64,000 nucleotides of DNA, from assembly GCF_963855985.1 (NCBI RefSeq), contig NC_087095.1:10001-74000 (forward strand), written 5' to 3'. The position numbers and the translations under genes are program-made. Positions 1 through 11,200 of the stretch are shown here, piece after piece. Under the pieces are notes generated by a model. The model worked only from the letters and a program-made list of their open reading frames with translations. It did not search any database and was not told where the DNA came from. Each line of letters begins with the position of its first letter. Position 1 is the stretch's first letter. This DNA comes from Ostrinia nubilalis. Its lineage: Eukaryota > Arthropoda > Insecta > Lepidoptera > Crambidae.

Positions 1-3000
1 AGGTTCGTTTCAGAACCTAACTTAATGAAACCTAACAAAAACCGGTTAGGTTACAAAAAACCGGAAACCGGAAATTCCTGAAAAATTACGGTTAGGTTCC
101 TGAAGACATTCTGAAAACCGGTTAGGTTCGTTTCAGAACCTAACTTAATGAAACCTAACAAAAACCGGTTAGGTTACAAAAAACCGGAAACCGGAAATTC
201 CTGAAAAATTACGGTTAGGTTCCTGAAGACATTCTGAAAACCGGTTAGGTTCGTTTCAGAACCTAACTTAATGAAACCTAACAAAAACCGGTTAGGTTAC
301 AAAAAACCGGAAACCGGAAATTCCTGAAAAATTACGGTTAGGTTCCTGAAGACATTCTGAAAACCGGTTAGGTTCGTTTCAGAACCTAACTTAATGAAAC
401 CTAACAAAAACCGGTTAGGTTACAAAAAACCGGAAACCGGAAATTCCTGAAAAATTACGGTTAGGTTCCTGAAGACATTCTGAAAACCGGTTAGGTTCGT
501 TTCAGAACCTAACTTAATGAAACCTAACAAAAACCGGTTAGGTTACAAAAAACCGGAAACCGGAAATTCCTGAAAAATTACGGTTAGGTTCCTGAAGACA
601 TTCTGAAAACCGGTTAGGTTCGTTTCAGAACCTAACTTAATGAAACCTAACAAAAACCGGTTAGGTTACAAAAAACCGGAAACCGGAAATTCCTGAAAAA
701 TTACGGTTAGGTTCCTGAAGACATTCTGAAAACCGGTTAGGTTCGTTTCAGAACCTAACTTAATGAAACCTAACAAAAACCGGTTAGGTTACAAAAAACC
801 GGAAACCGGAAATTCCTGAAAAATTACGGTTAGGTTCCTGAAGACATTCTGAAAACCGGTTAGGTTCGTTTCAGAACCTAACTTAATGAAACCTAACAAA
901 AACCGGTTAGGTTACAAAAAACCGGAAACCGGAAATTCCTGAAAAATTACGGTTAGGTTCCTGAAGACATTCTGAAAACCGGTTAGGTTCGTTTCAGAAC
1001 CTAACTTAATGAAACCTAACAAAAACCGGTTAGGTTACAAAAAACCGGAAACCGGAAATTCCTGAAAAATTACGGTTAGGTTCCTGAAGACATTCTGAAA
1101 ACCGGTTAGGTTCGTTTCAGAACCTAACTTAATGAAACCTAACAAAAACCGGTTAGGTTACAAAAAACCGGAAACCGGAAATTCCTGAAAAATTACGGTT
1201 AGGTTCCTGAAGACATTCTGAAAACCGGTTAGGTTCGTTTCAGAACCTAACTTAATGAAACCTAACAAAAACCGGTTAGGTTACAAAAAACCGGAAACCG
1301 GAAATTCCTGAAAAATTACGGTTAGGTTCCTGAAGACATTCTGAAAACCGGTTAGGTTCGTTTCAGAACCTAACTTAATGAAACCTAACAAAAACCGGTT
1401 AGGTTACAAAAAACCGGAAACCGGAAATTCCTGAAAAATTACGGTTAGGTTCCTGAAGACATTCTGAAAACCGGTTAGGTTCGTTTCAGAACCTAACTTA
1501 ATGAAACCTAACAAAAACCGGTTAGGTTACAAAAAACCGGAAACCGGAAATTCCTGAAAAATTACGGTTAGGTTCCTGAAGACATTCTGAAAACCGGTTA
1601 GGTTCGTTTCAGAACCTAACTTAATGAAACCTAACAAAAACCGGTTAGGTTACAAAAAACCGGAAACCGGAAATTCCTGAAAAATTACGGTTAGGTTCCT
1701 GAAGACATTCTGAAAACCGGTTAGGTTCGTTTCAGAACCTAACTTAATGAAACCTAACAAAAACCGGTTAGGTTACAAAAAACCGGAAACCGGAAATTCC
1801 TGAAAAATTACGGTTAGGTTCCTGAAGACATTCTGAAAACCGGTTAGGTTCGTTTCAGAACCTAACTTAATGAAACCTAACAAAAACCGGTTAGGTTACA
1901 AAAAACCGGAAACCGGAAATTCCTGAAAAATTACGGTTAGGTTCCTGAAGACATTCTGAAAACCGGTTAGGTTCGTTTCAGAACCTAACTTAATGAAACC
2001 TAACAAAAACCGGTTAGGTTACAAAAAACCGGAAACCGGAAATTCCTGAAAAATTACGGTTAGGTTCCTGAAGACATTCTGAAAACCGGTTAGGTTCGTT
2101 TCAGAACCTAACTTAATGAAACCTAACAAAAACCGGTTAGGTTACAAAAAACCGGAAACCGGAAATTCCTGAAAAATTACGGTTAGGTTCCTGAAGACAT
2201 TCTGAAAACCGGTTAGGTTCGTTTCAGAACCTAACTTAATGAAACCTAACAAAAACCGGTTAGGTTACAAAAAACCGGAAACCGGAAATTCCTGAAAAAT
2301 TACGGTTAGGTTCCTGAAGACATTCTGAAAACCGGTTAGGTTCGTTTCAGAACCTAACTTAATGAAACCTAACAAAAACCGGTTAGGTTACAAAAAACCG
2401 GAAACCGGAAATTCCTGAAAAATTACGGTTAGGTTCCTGAAGACATTCTGAAAACCGGTTAGGTTCGTTTCAGAACCTAACTTAATGAAACCTAACAAAA
2501 ACCGGTTAGGTTACAAAAAACCGGAAACCGGAAATTCCTGAAAAATTACGGTTAGGTTCCTGAAGACATTCTGAAAACCGGTTAGGTTCGTTTCAGAACC
2601 TAACTTAATGAAACCTAACAAAAACCGGTTAGGTTACAAAAAACCGGAAACCGGAAATTCCTGAAAAATTACGGTTAGGTTCCTGAAGACATTCTGAAAA
2701 CCGGTTAGGTTCGTTTCAGAACCTAACTTAATGAAACCTAACAAAAACCGGTTAGGTTACAAAAAACCGGAAACCGGAAATTCCTGAAAAATTACGGTTA
2801 GGTTCCTGAAGACATTCTGAAAACCGGTTAGGTTCGTTTCAGAACCTAACTTAATGAAACCTAACAAAAACCGGTTAGGTTACAAAAAACCGGAAACCGG
2901 AAATTCCTGAAAAATTACGGTTAGGTTCCTGAAGACATTCTGAAAACCGGTTAGGTTCGTTTCAGAACCTAACTTAATGAAACCTAACAAAAACCGGTTA

Positions 3001-6000
3001 GGTTACAAAAAACCGGAAACCGGAAATTCCTGAAAAATTACGGTTAGGTTCCTGAAGACATTCTGAAAACCGGTTAGGTTCGTTTCAGAACCTAACTTAA
3101 TGAAACCTAACAAAAACCGGTTAGGTTACAAAAAACCGGAAACCGGAAATTCCTGAAAAATTACGGTTAGGTTCCTGAAGACATTCTGAAAACCGGTTAG
3201 GTTCGTTTCAGAACCTAACTTAATGAAACCTAACAAAAACCGGTTAGGTTACAAAAAACCGGAAACCGGAAATTCCTGAAAAATTACGGTTAGGTTCCTG
3301 AAGACATTCTGAAAACCGGTTAGGTTCGTTTCAGAACCTAACTTAATGAAACCTAACAAAAACCGGTTAGGTTACAAAAAACCGGAAACCGGAAATTCCT
3401 GAAAAATTACGGTTAGGTTCCTGAAGACATTCTGAAAACCGGTTAGGTTCGTTTCAGAACCTAACTTAATGAAACCTAACAAAAACCGGTTAGGTTACAA
3501 AAAACCGGAAACCGGAAATTCCTGAAAAATTACGGTTAGGTTCCTGAAGACATTCTGAAAACCGGTTAGGTTCGTTTCAGAACCTAACTTAATGAAACCT
3601 AACAAAAACCGGTTAGGTTACAAAAAACCGGAAACCGGAAATTCCTGAAAAATTACGGTTAGGTTCCTGAAGACATTCTGAAAACCGGTTAGGTTCGTTT
3701 CAGAACCTAACTTAATGAAACCTAACAAAAACCGGTTAGGTTACAAAAAACCGGAAACCGGAAATTCCTGAAAAATTACGGTTAGGTTCCTGAAGACATT
3801 CTGAAAACCGGTTAGGTTCGTTTCAGAACCTAACTTAATGAAACCTAACAAAAACCGGTTAGGTTACAAAAAACCGGAAACCGGAAATTCCTGAAAAATT
3901 ACGGTTAGGTTCCTGAAGACATTCTGAAAACCGGTTAGGTTCGTTTCAGAACCTAACTTAATGAAACCTAACAAAAACCGGTTAGGTTACAAAAAACCGG
4001 AAACCGGAAATTCCTGAAAAATTACGGTTAGGTTCCTGAAGACATTCTGAAAACCGGTTAGGTTCGTTTCAGAACCTAACTTAATGAAACCTAACAAAAA
4101 CCGGTTAGGTTACAAAAAACCGGAAACCGGAAATTCCTGAAAAATTACGGTTAGGTTCCTGAAGACATTCTGAAAACCGGTTAGGTTCGTTTCAGAACCT
4201 AACTTAATGAAACCTAACAAAAACCGGTTAGGTTACAAAAAACCGGAAACCGGAAATTCCTGAAAAATTACGGTTAGGTTCCTGAAGACATTCTGAAAAC
4301 CGGTTAGGTTCGTTTCAGAACCTAACTTAATGAAACCTAACAAAAACCGGTTAGGTTACAAAAAACCGGAAACCGGAAATTCCTGAAAAATTACGGTTAG
4401 GTTCCTGAAGACATTCTGAAAACCGGTTAGGTTCGTTTCAGAACCTAACTTAATGAAACCTAACAAAAACCGGTTAGGTTACAAAAAACCGGAAACCGGA
4501 AATTCCTGAAAAATTACGGTTAGGTTCCTGAAGACATTCTGAAAACCGGTTAGGTTCGTTTCAGAACCTAACTTAATGAAACCTAACAAAAACCGGTTAG
4601 GTTACAAAAAACCGGAAACCGGAAATTCCTGAAAAATTACGGTTAGGTTCCTGAAGACATTCTGAAAACCGGTTAGGTTCGTTTCAGAACCTAACTTAAT
4701 GAAACCTAACAAAAACCGGTTAGGTTACAAAAAACCGGAAACCGGAAATTCCTGAAAAATTACGGTTAGGTTCCTGAAGACATTCTGAAAACCGGTTAGG
4801 TTCGTTTCAGAACCTAACTTAATGAAACCTAACAAAAACCGGTTAGGTTACAAAAAACCGGAAACCGGAAATTCCTGAAAAATTACGGTTAGGTTCCTGA
4901 AGACATTCTGAAAACCGGTTAGGTTCGTTTCAGAACCTAACTTAATGAAACCTAACAAAAACCGGTTAGGTTACAAAAAACCGGAAACCGGAAATTCCTG
5001 AAAAATTACGGTTAGGTTCCTGAAGACATTCTGAAAACCGGTTAGGTTCGTTTCAGAACCTAACTTAATGAAACCTAACAAAAACCGGTTAGGTTACAAA
5101 AAACCGGAAACCGGAAATTCCTGAAAAATTACGGTTAGGTTCCTGAAGACATTCTGAAAACCGGTTAGGTTCGTTTCAGAACCTAACTTAATGAAACCTA
5201 ACAAAAACCGGTTAGGTTACAAAAAACCGGAAACCGGAAATTCCTGAAAAATTACGGTTAGGTTCCTGAAGACATTCTGAAAACCGGTTAGGTTCGTTTC
5301 AGAACCTAACTTAATGAAACCTAACAAAAACCGGTTAGGTTACAAAAAACCGGAAACCGGAAATTCCTGAAAAATTACGGTTAGGTTCCTGAAGACATTC
5401 TGAAAACCGGTTAGGTTCGTTTCAGAACCTAACTTAATGAAACCTAACAAAAACCGGTTAGGTTACAAAAAACCGGAAACCGGAAATTCCTGAAAAATTA
5501 CGGTTAGGTTCCTGAAGACATTCTGAAAACCGGTTAGGTTCGTTTCAGAACCTAACTTAATGAAACCTAACAAAAACCGGTTAGGTTACAAAAAACCGGA
5601 AACCGGAAATTCCTGAAAAATTACGGTTAGGTTCCTGAAGACATTCTGAAAACCGGTTAGGTTCGTTTCAGAACCTAACTTAATGAAACCTAACAAAAAC
5701 CGGTTAGGTTACAAAAAACCGGAAACCGGAAATTCCTGAAAAATTACGGTTAGGTTCCTGAAGACATTCTGAAAACCGGTTAGGTTCGTTTCAGAACCTA
5801 ACTTAATGAAACCTAACAAAAACCGGTTAGGTTACAAAAAACCGGAAACCGGAAATTCCTGAAAAATTACGGTTAGGTTCCTGAAGACATTCTGAAAACC
5901 GGTTAGGTTCGTTTCAGAACCTAACTTAATGAAACCTAACAAAAACCGGTTAGGTTACAAAAAACCGGAAACCGGAAATTCCTGAAAAATTACGGTTAGG

Positions 6001-6170
6001 TTCCTGAAGACATTCTGAAAACCGGTTAGGTTCGTTTCAGAACCTAACTTAATGAAACCTAACAAAAACCGGTTAGGTTACAAAAAACCGGAAACCGGAA
6101 ATTCCTGAAAAATTACGGTTAGGTTCCTGAAGACATTCTGAAAACCGGTTAGGTTCGTTTCAGAACCTAA
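1..6170. repeat. 123-bp tandem satellite array, 50.2 copies
   Basis: A head-to-tail array with a period of exactly 123 bp: the phrase AGGTTCGTTTCAG recurs at 1, 124, 247 and so on to 6151, giving 50 complete monomers plus 20 bp. I saw no substitution or indel between copies by eye. Each monomer carries three TTAGGT cores (two in the context ACCGGTTAGGTT, one in ACGGTTAGGTT) and two ACCTAA cores in the opposite orientation, so it is partly self-complementary. There is no open frame. The array runs off the left edge of the window and stops abruptly at the GC-rich sequence from 6171. Near-perfect homogeneity means very recent amplification, strong homogenisation, or a consensus-type assembly artefact. 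Confidence 0.98.
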
Positions 6171-6300
6171 CCGCGCGAGCGCGTGCGCAGCACGCGCGAG
6201 CGTTTACGAAAAATGTAGCAGTGTAGTATGTACCCCTATCCCCCCGCACCCCTCCCCCCGCGCCTCTCCCCCGCGCAGCTGCGCACGGGGCGATTATCGT
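6171..6300. other. GC-rich, C-tract satellite edge
   Basis: This abrupt GC-rich block starts at the last base of the satellite. It contains CGCGCGAGCGCG-type alternating runs, C-tracts around 6238-6275 and the palindrome GCGCAGCTGCGC. No open frame or known repeat is recognised. From 6301 to about 6735 the sequence is AT-rich and I see nothing in it. Confidence 0.6.
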
Positions 6301-6739
6301 TTGTCTATGGAACTTGACTTTAATTTGTAGAGAAATCCATTCAATTTTTTTTATGTCAACTATAGGGTTAATAATAATTATTCTCTAATTTCTCTTAGAT
6401 CTAATATAGTTTTATAATCATTCTAAGAAATTTTTATTAGGTAAATAACAGCTATAATATACTTGTCATCGATTCTTATGCTCATAGAATAAAAACACTG
6501 TCAATCTAAAATAAAATAAAATTTATATGGGACCAAAAAGCAAGTATTCCTATCGAAAGAAACAATAATACATTCGACTCTGAGTTCGTTTAAAATCTGC
6601 ATTATGTATTTTTTTAGTTAATATTGAAACCCTCATCTGCAAGCTTGACTAGTAAAAAATGTTGTAAAGCATTAAGTCCGTACGTTTTGGATTATTGTTT
6701 ATCAGCCCCCCTTTAATAAATAAATACTTAGGTACCTAC

Positions 6740-6848
6740 CTGAAACATGATGAGTGTAGCCGCACTGCCCGTCCGGCCTCGGTCGCGGCGCTCGGGCCGC
6801 GCTCGTCGGCCGCTCGGACGTGGTCGGCCGTTGTTCCGCTCGCTGGAA
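6740..6848 (-). CDS. Candidate coding exon, unidentified gene (third of three)
   Basis: A GC-rich 109-bp segment in AT-rich surroundings, with acceptor TTACCTCAG at 6849-6857 and donor CAG|GTAGGT at 6740/6739. Entering in the phase left by the candidate exon at 7343-7406 gives 36 open codons, Arg/Pro/Gly-rich with a GRTGSAATLIMFQ end, finishing in phase 0. I do not recognise the product. Low complexity and the lack of an identifiable partner exon downstream (toward the satellite) keep confidence low. It could instead be an unspliced GC island. Confidence 0.35.
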
Positions 6849-6907
6849 CTGAGGTAACAACTTCACTTTAGTTATTTTAAAAAAGTTGGAGGGCAGATAC
6901 ATAGTTG

Positions 6908-7150
6908 AGACAAAATCAAAATCAAAAATCAAAACCAAAATCAAAAGTATTTATTCAGTTAAAAAAAAATGTCTAAGGATAAGTTTAGACCACAAGTGGC
7001 ACTTATGAACGTCAAAATATTATTATAGAAAATAATAAAAAAAGAAAAAGTAGCCCTTATGGGGCACTTTACATGTGTCCTTATCTTTTGGGCCCTACCA
7101 AATAATTTATCGCTCAAGAAGGAACGCACACTATTCAGTGCCAACAATTT
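6908..7150 (-). mobile_element. LINE 3' end with (GATTTT)n tail
   Basis: Read on the minus strand, this ends in AACTGAATAAATACTTTTGATTTT followed by further GATTTT-type units (6908-6950 on plus), a 3' tail style of insect non-LTR elements. A related end, sharing the phrase on plus CCACAAGTGGCA followed by TTATGAAC, lies at 62306-62366, also minus. It sits in the putative intron between the candidate exons at 6848 and 7343. No intact reverse transcriptase is present. Confidence 0.65.
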
Positions 7151-7342
7151 TGAAATGGCAATAATTTAAATGATGCTCACACCATACAACCATGCTGATA
7201 TCTGTGTCACAAATCAATAGTAAATGCAACGATTTCTATACTGAGGGCTGTGGATGGTCGATAGTGTTCATCAACTCCCCAGCGTCCTCGGTTTCTTACT
7301 CAAGTGCAAGTAACGGTGGAAGTTTATGAAAATTATAATTAC

Positions 7343-7406
7343 CAGCAGAAAACGTTTGGCGCCGTCGCTCCCCGCCTCGCCCGCCTGCCGCCCGCCGCCT
7401 GCGCAC
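7343..7406 (-). CDS. Candidate coding exon, unidentified gene (second of three)
   Basis: A 64-bp GC-rich segment with acceptor GTCGTTGCAG|GTGCGC at 7407/7406 and a weaker donor CTG|GTAATT at 7343/7342. In the phase required by the exon at 7559-7653 it is open: 2 bases, 20 codons, 2 bases. The peptide is Ala/Gly/Arg-rich and unrecognised. Compatibility of phase with both neighbours is the main support. Confidence 0.33.
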
Positions 7407-7558
7407 CTGCAACGACATTATTCTACGTTAATACCATCAAACGCCAAGTCCAGCAGACACTTCTGATATCATGTCCGCATATCATCTTTAACATAGATCC
7501 GTTTTACATATAAAAAGGCGTCAGTTATGTGGCTTTATGTAGACATACATCTACTTAC

Positions 7559-7653
7559 CGGTCAAAATCTTAATCCCCATGTTCTTGGTGAGAGCCGCAT
7601 GGATTTCCGACGCGGAGGATGATCTCCCTGGGGCCGGTGGCTGCCGCTCGAAT
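7559..7653 (-). CDS. Candidate coding exon, unidentified gene (first of three)
   Basis: The best of three linked exon candidates. Acceptor is GTAATTACAG|A at 7654/7653 and donor is ACCG|GTAAGT at 7559/7558, both close to consensus. The 95 bp are open in only one frame: 1 base, 31 codons, 1 base, reading FERQPPAPGRSSSASE then IHAALTKNMGIKILT. The other two frames contain stops. The sequence is GC-balanced against AT-rich flanks. No family is recognised. No upstream exon with the right phase was found; the GC-rich segment at 8148-8230 gives a stop in the required frame. It may be part of a minus-strand gene running downstream of the receptor gene. Confidence 0.42.
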
Positions 7654-8147
7654 CTGTAATTACATACAAAATACTTTAATATTGGAAAAAAATATATTTA
7701 TTACCTTTAATTATTAATTCATTAAACGTCTAAAACACAAAATACAAATTAATAATGATTTATGATGAATTGGTAAATGATGATGACATCCCCCCCGACA
7801 CGCTTCAGACCCAGTACAGATGACGTGGCACTTTACTGAGACCTCACCATGGACCTCTTATTGAAATCGAAGCGACGTCACAACATTTTGTTTGACTTGC
7901 TTTTACAAATCAATCAATAATATTTTATTCAATATTGACCACTGGTGGCACTTATTAATTTGTTTTTTTTTGTAGAATAATTTAAGTTAAATTAATTACA
8001 CTTTATTACTTTCCACTCAAAATTCATATTTTGTCGTTGATTAGCTAATAATACTAATGGCCAAACAAAATGACCTTCCCAAAGAAAAAGAAACGCAGCA
8101 CAAGGCGTACTCAGTCAGTAGTCGAGTAATATTTCAGGCGTACTTAC

Positions 8148-8230
8148 TTTTAACTGCACGCACGCACGCACGCCACCCGCACGCCGCCCGCACGCCGCCC
8201 GCACGCCGCACGCCGCAGCCACCGCGCCAT
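8148..8230. repeat. GC-rich CGCACGCC minisatellite
   Basis: Short tandem GCAC units (8157-8172) are followed by CGCACGCCGCC-type units to about 8217. On the minus strand it is flanked by an acceptor-like TTTCAG and a donor-like GTAAGT. The frame that would join the exon at 7559-7653 has a stop, so I list it as a simple repeat. From 7660 to 8790 I otherwise see only AT-rich sequence with isolated GC patches (8605-8630). Confidence 0.6.
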
Positions 8231-8800
8231 CTGAAATCTGGAGAAATAATTACTTTAAAAAAGATGATACGTTAATACCTAAAATTAGACCTACTTAATT
8301 AAATTAACACACAAATGAAAAGATTATCACAAAATGGTAGATTAATCACATTACATATCAACTGATTATTTTGTTAAGTGATTTTATTTATTGTGTTAAA
8401 AACGCCCTATTTATTAACCGAGGGAGAAATTATTTCTGCAACAAGACTGTGATGTCTTGTCTTTTACTGTCTTTATTGTAAAATTAATTCTCAATCTTAA
8501 TTTTTCTTATAAAATCTCGATATTACATTGTAATCTTTTTTGGGTTAGACAAAAAATATATCATAAAATATGGAGAACATACCTCAAACAAAATGTCTCC
8601 TCGGCGCGGCGGCTAACTCAATCCACCCACACCGGTGTAATCTCACTGCACTGGCTTGATCTGCAAATGTATAATTGGAAGAAATTAGTATTATATTATA
8701 ATACAACTATTATTTATGCATTGACTTATAATGCATTAGTATAGTTATCTACTGGACTGCTGCCATGTACCTTTTATTTACGAGCCTCTAATATTTTCAA

Positions 8801-8890
8801 CACTGTTGCGAACGCCATGATCACGGAGTAACTGAAGATCTTGCGGGTGAGATGTTATTGGCCGACACATCGATCTACCCTCTTTCGCAG
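8801..8890 (+). repeat. Interspersed repeat, paired with 15821-15918
   Basis: The phrase CACTGTTGCGAACGCCATGA, then an ACGGAGTAACTG core and a GAGATG...TCTACCCTCT end, is matched in inverse orientation at 15821-15918 inside an intron of the receptor gene. The copies are diverged by substitutions and small indels. Class unknown. Confidence 0.75.
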
Positions 8891-8929
8891 TCTTTTATTA
8901 CGATCGCCTCCGGTATAGATGACCCACGC

Positions 8930-9062
8930 TGAACTGTCCCACCAAAATGACAGGAGGGCGCTACCATCGTTCAACTATATGTTTTCCAACATGGCAAAAA
9001 TCGGAACCAGCGATCCGGTATTGGCTGTGGCGCCCCGCTCTCAATGTCATGGACAGTTCAGT
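8930..9062. mobile_element. MITE A, TGAACTGTCCCAC termini
   Basis: A short element with inverted ends: TGAACTGTCCCACC at left and GGACAGTTCA at right, each next to a GACA...GGCGC motif. The interior phrase CCAACATGGCAAAAATCGGA is shared with the copy at 9220-9362. Non-coding. Confidence 0.75.
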
Positions 9063-9080
9063 TATATTGGAACTATACAA

Positions 9081-9215
9081 TGAACTGTCCCACTCGTGAC
9101 ATTGACAGGGGGCCGCCACTGTCGTTGGTGTGGTTTGATAAATGCCATAGTTTTTGGGTTGACATTTTTTAATGACATCTATGACATGAAAATTTCAACT
9201 TTGTATTATATGAAC
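9081..9215. mobile_element. MITE B, left-end fragment of same family
   Basis: It begins TGAACTGTCCCACTCGTGAC and continues with ATTGACAGGGGGCCGCCAC, matching the left end of its neighbours. No matching right terminus was found before the next copy, so this is a fragment or a diverged copy. Confidence 0.55.
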
Positions 9216-9219
9216 TACA

Positions 9220-9362
9220 TTGAACCGTCTCACCAATCACATTAACAGGGGGCGCCATCATCGTTCAACTACATAATATTATAGTTTCCAACATGGCAAA
9301 AATCGGAACCGGTATCGACGGTGGCGCCCCTCTGTCAATGTCACAGGTGGGACGGTTCAGTG
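9220..9362. mobile_element. MITE C, TTGAACCGTCTCACC termini
   Basis: The third copy in the cluster has its left end at TTGAACCGTCTCACC and right end at GGTGGGACGGTTCAGT, with CAGGGGGCGCCA and GGCGCCCCTCTG just inside. The inverted repeat is about 35 bp each side with a short centre, so the element can fold back on itself. 9363-9924 shows nothing further except a GC-rich patch with repeated CACCAC/CCGCCA triplets at 9840-9900. Confidence 0.78.
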
Positions 9363-9924
9363 TAGTTATCTTTATTACACATTTTTCATGATTTCCTAGT
9401 ACCTTATTTTCACATAACCTAATCTTCGTATGAATTTTGACTGATTGGTAAAATTTTAAAATTTTACGCTTGACTGATTTTTGGCGAGTTTTGACTGTAA
9501 CAGATAATAAATTATTCAACCCAGTAACTTACCGTACTACATAACGTACCTACTCTTAGTTACTGCTCAGAATTAACACATTGTCTTTATTAAAATAAGC
9601 GTACCTATTATTAAGTTTTTTTTAGAATATTTTATACGAGATTATTTTTAACGCGATTCTCCTTGTCAGTAATCAATGGTGAAGACATTATATTCTCATT
9701 AGAAACCTCATATAGCGCTTGTGTTGATGATTATCTGAAGAATCTACTGTAAATTACTTCTACCGTTAAGAATGCGTCGAACTAATTATTAGAACCAACT
9801 GACCCTCGTGCAAAATGCCATATGAGCGGGAGTCGAAGCGCAGGCCCGCGCCGCCACCGCACGCCACCACTGCACCACCGCTACCGCACCACCACACTAC
9901 TATCTCAAAACCATTTTTTTTAAA

Positions 9925-10019
9925 TATCTTTGGACAATTTCACACAGGACCATCTAGCCCTAAAGTGAGCAACTTAAATATTATGCTTGTGTAATAGGTG
10001 CTAGTTTAACGGATATATA
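9925..10019 (-). mobile_element. SINE 3' part, interrupted by DNA transposon
   Basis: This carries the body of the tRNA-derived SINE family (read on plus: GCTTGTGTAATAGGTGCTAG, then TTTAACGGATATA). It stops at the left end of the TIR element at 10020. The remaining 5' part with the tRNA-like head continues at 11849-12010. The copy at 35720-35870 shows the uninterrupted site (CGGATATACTACC). Confidence 0.72.
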
Positions 10020-10353
10020 GCCCGACCAGGAACATAAAAACCCTCGCCATGTTGCGGAAAACTAATGGTACTAGTTAATTTCTTTTAATGGCAACAGTAA
10101 CTGAAAACTTCATTGACATGTCACCTTGCATGTCAGTCTATTGCTGTCAAAGTGCAAACAAACTTTATTTTAAATGTGCGCAATTGATTTTGTGAATTAA
10201 ATTGCTAAAATATTTTTATAGTCGTTAAAGTATTTGTCGAAGAGAAATACTAAGGGTTCGGACAATATTTTCATTGAATAATGTTTCCGACAAAGGTTGT
10301 CAAATTGACTGACATGTTTATCGTATAGTACAGTCCACTATGAAAATTAGCTG

Positions 10354-10724
10354 GATTCCGTGGAGGGTAGTTGAACGGGAAGCATGGTCGATCTGTTTTA
10401 ATGGTTTCAATTTATTATTTAATGGACTTTAGTGTACAAATTTGGTGTTATTTTGTGTTCTAAAGTGCAGTGAAGTGATAAATTATAAAAAACATTGAAA
10501 TACTTCGAATTTGAGCGCGCATCGAGTGTCGAGTGGGTTGTCGTATGAACAACCCGCTTTGGACCCGGTGGCGTCTCGAAACCTGCTTACGGGCATACTT
10601 AACTCCACGGAATCCATGAAAAATCAATAGAACTGAAACACCCACGTTCTATTGATAACTATGTCAATATTTTTCACTCGACATTGGCAGAAATAAACCT
10701 CCCAGAGAGGTTTGGTTGCCACAA

Positions 10725-10754
<30 letters not shown>
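10354..10754 (+). mobile_element. Poly(A)-tailed retro-insertion with 14-bp target duplication
   Basis: ATGAAAATTAGCTG occurs at 10340-10353 and again at 10755-10768. Between them lies about 400 bp ending in roughly 30 A (from about 10726). That is the signature of target-primed reverse transcription. The insert starts GATTCCGTGGAG, and the inverse complement CTCCACGGAATC lies at 10602-10613. No recognisable protein is encoded. It may be a processed transcript copy or a 7SL/LINE-mobilised short element. Confidence 0.82.
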
Positions 10755-10757
<3 letters not shown>

Positions 10758-10936
10758 AAAATTAGCTGTGGTCAGGCCTGGCTCACTCCGCGCGGTACAT
10801 CCGATAATTACCTACAGCGAAGCGCCCCGCCGGCGGGTATTATATCAGTCGAGTGTCACGCGCGCGCCCGTCAGGACGCTGGGTGACGCTGGCGTGCGTT
10901 GTAGTACCTAATTCTATGATCGAAGTATTATTTAAA

Positions 10937-11035
10937 AATGGACATAAAGAGAAAGAAATATTATTGTGCGGCGTTCGGGTGTTTAAATTCGAAAAGAAAT
11001 CTACCGGATTTATCTTTTTTTTTCGCTTCCCAAAG
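10937..11035 (+). pseudogene. THAP zinc-finger fragment, frameshifted
   Basis: From ATG at 10937 the frame reads MDIKRKKYYCAAFGCLNSK, with the Cys-x4-Cys start of a THAP DNA-binding domain. After a run of T at about 11010-11020 the continuation FRFPK lies in another frame, so a slippage-type frameshift breaks it. A GTATGT donor-like site follows at 11036. It is presumably the DNA-binding end of the transposase of the surrounding element. The His-containing end of the domain is not found. Confidence 0.6.
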
Positions 11036-11139
11036 ATGCTGAAAGGTATGTTGGCCATGTAGGTAATCAATAATTCTTAGGATAGTATAGGAACCTAACC
11101 TACCATGACTACTGCTCAGAATGCGTTCGTTCGTTTCAG

Positions 11140-11200
11140 CCAAAAATGACGTCCACTGCTGGACAAAGGCCTCTCCCAAGGTTTTCCATAATCAATGCGT
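11140..11200 (-). mobile_element. RTE LINE 3'-end fragment
   Basis: Read on minus, this holds the phrase GAGGCCTTTGTCCAGCAGTG, GACGTCATTTTTGGCTGA, matching the 3' end of the RTE copy at 12787-12825. It lies within the THAP transposon, either inserted or captured. Confidence 0.7.

Noticed and set aside
1..6170. CRISPR-like or true telomere array
   Set aside because: Contiguous 123-bp monomers without unique spacers, in a eukaryotic context; TTAGG cores are spaced, not a simple (TTAGG)n run.
8148..8230. Fourth exon of the minus-strand gene
   Set aside because: Acceptor and donor are present, but the frame needed to join 7559-7653 has a TAA before the donor, and the sequence is a GC minisatellite.
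8580..8668. Minus-strand exon (acceptor TTTGCAG, donor GAG|GTATGT)
   Set aside because: All three frames contain stops.
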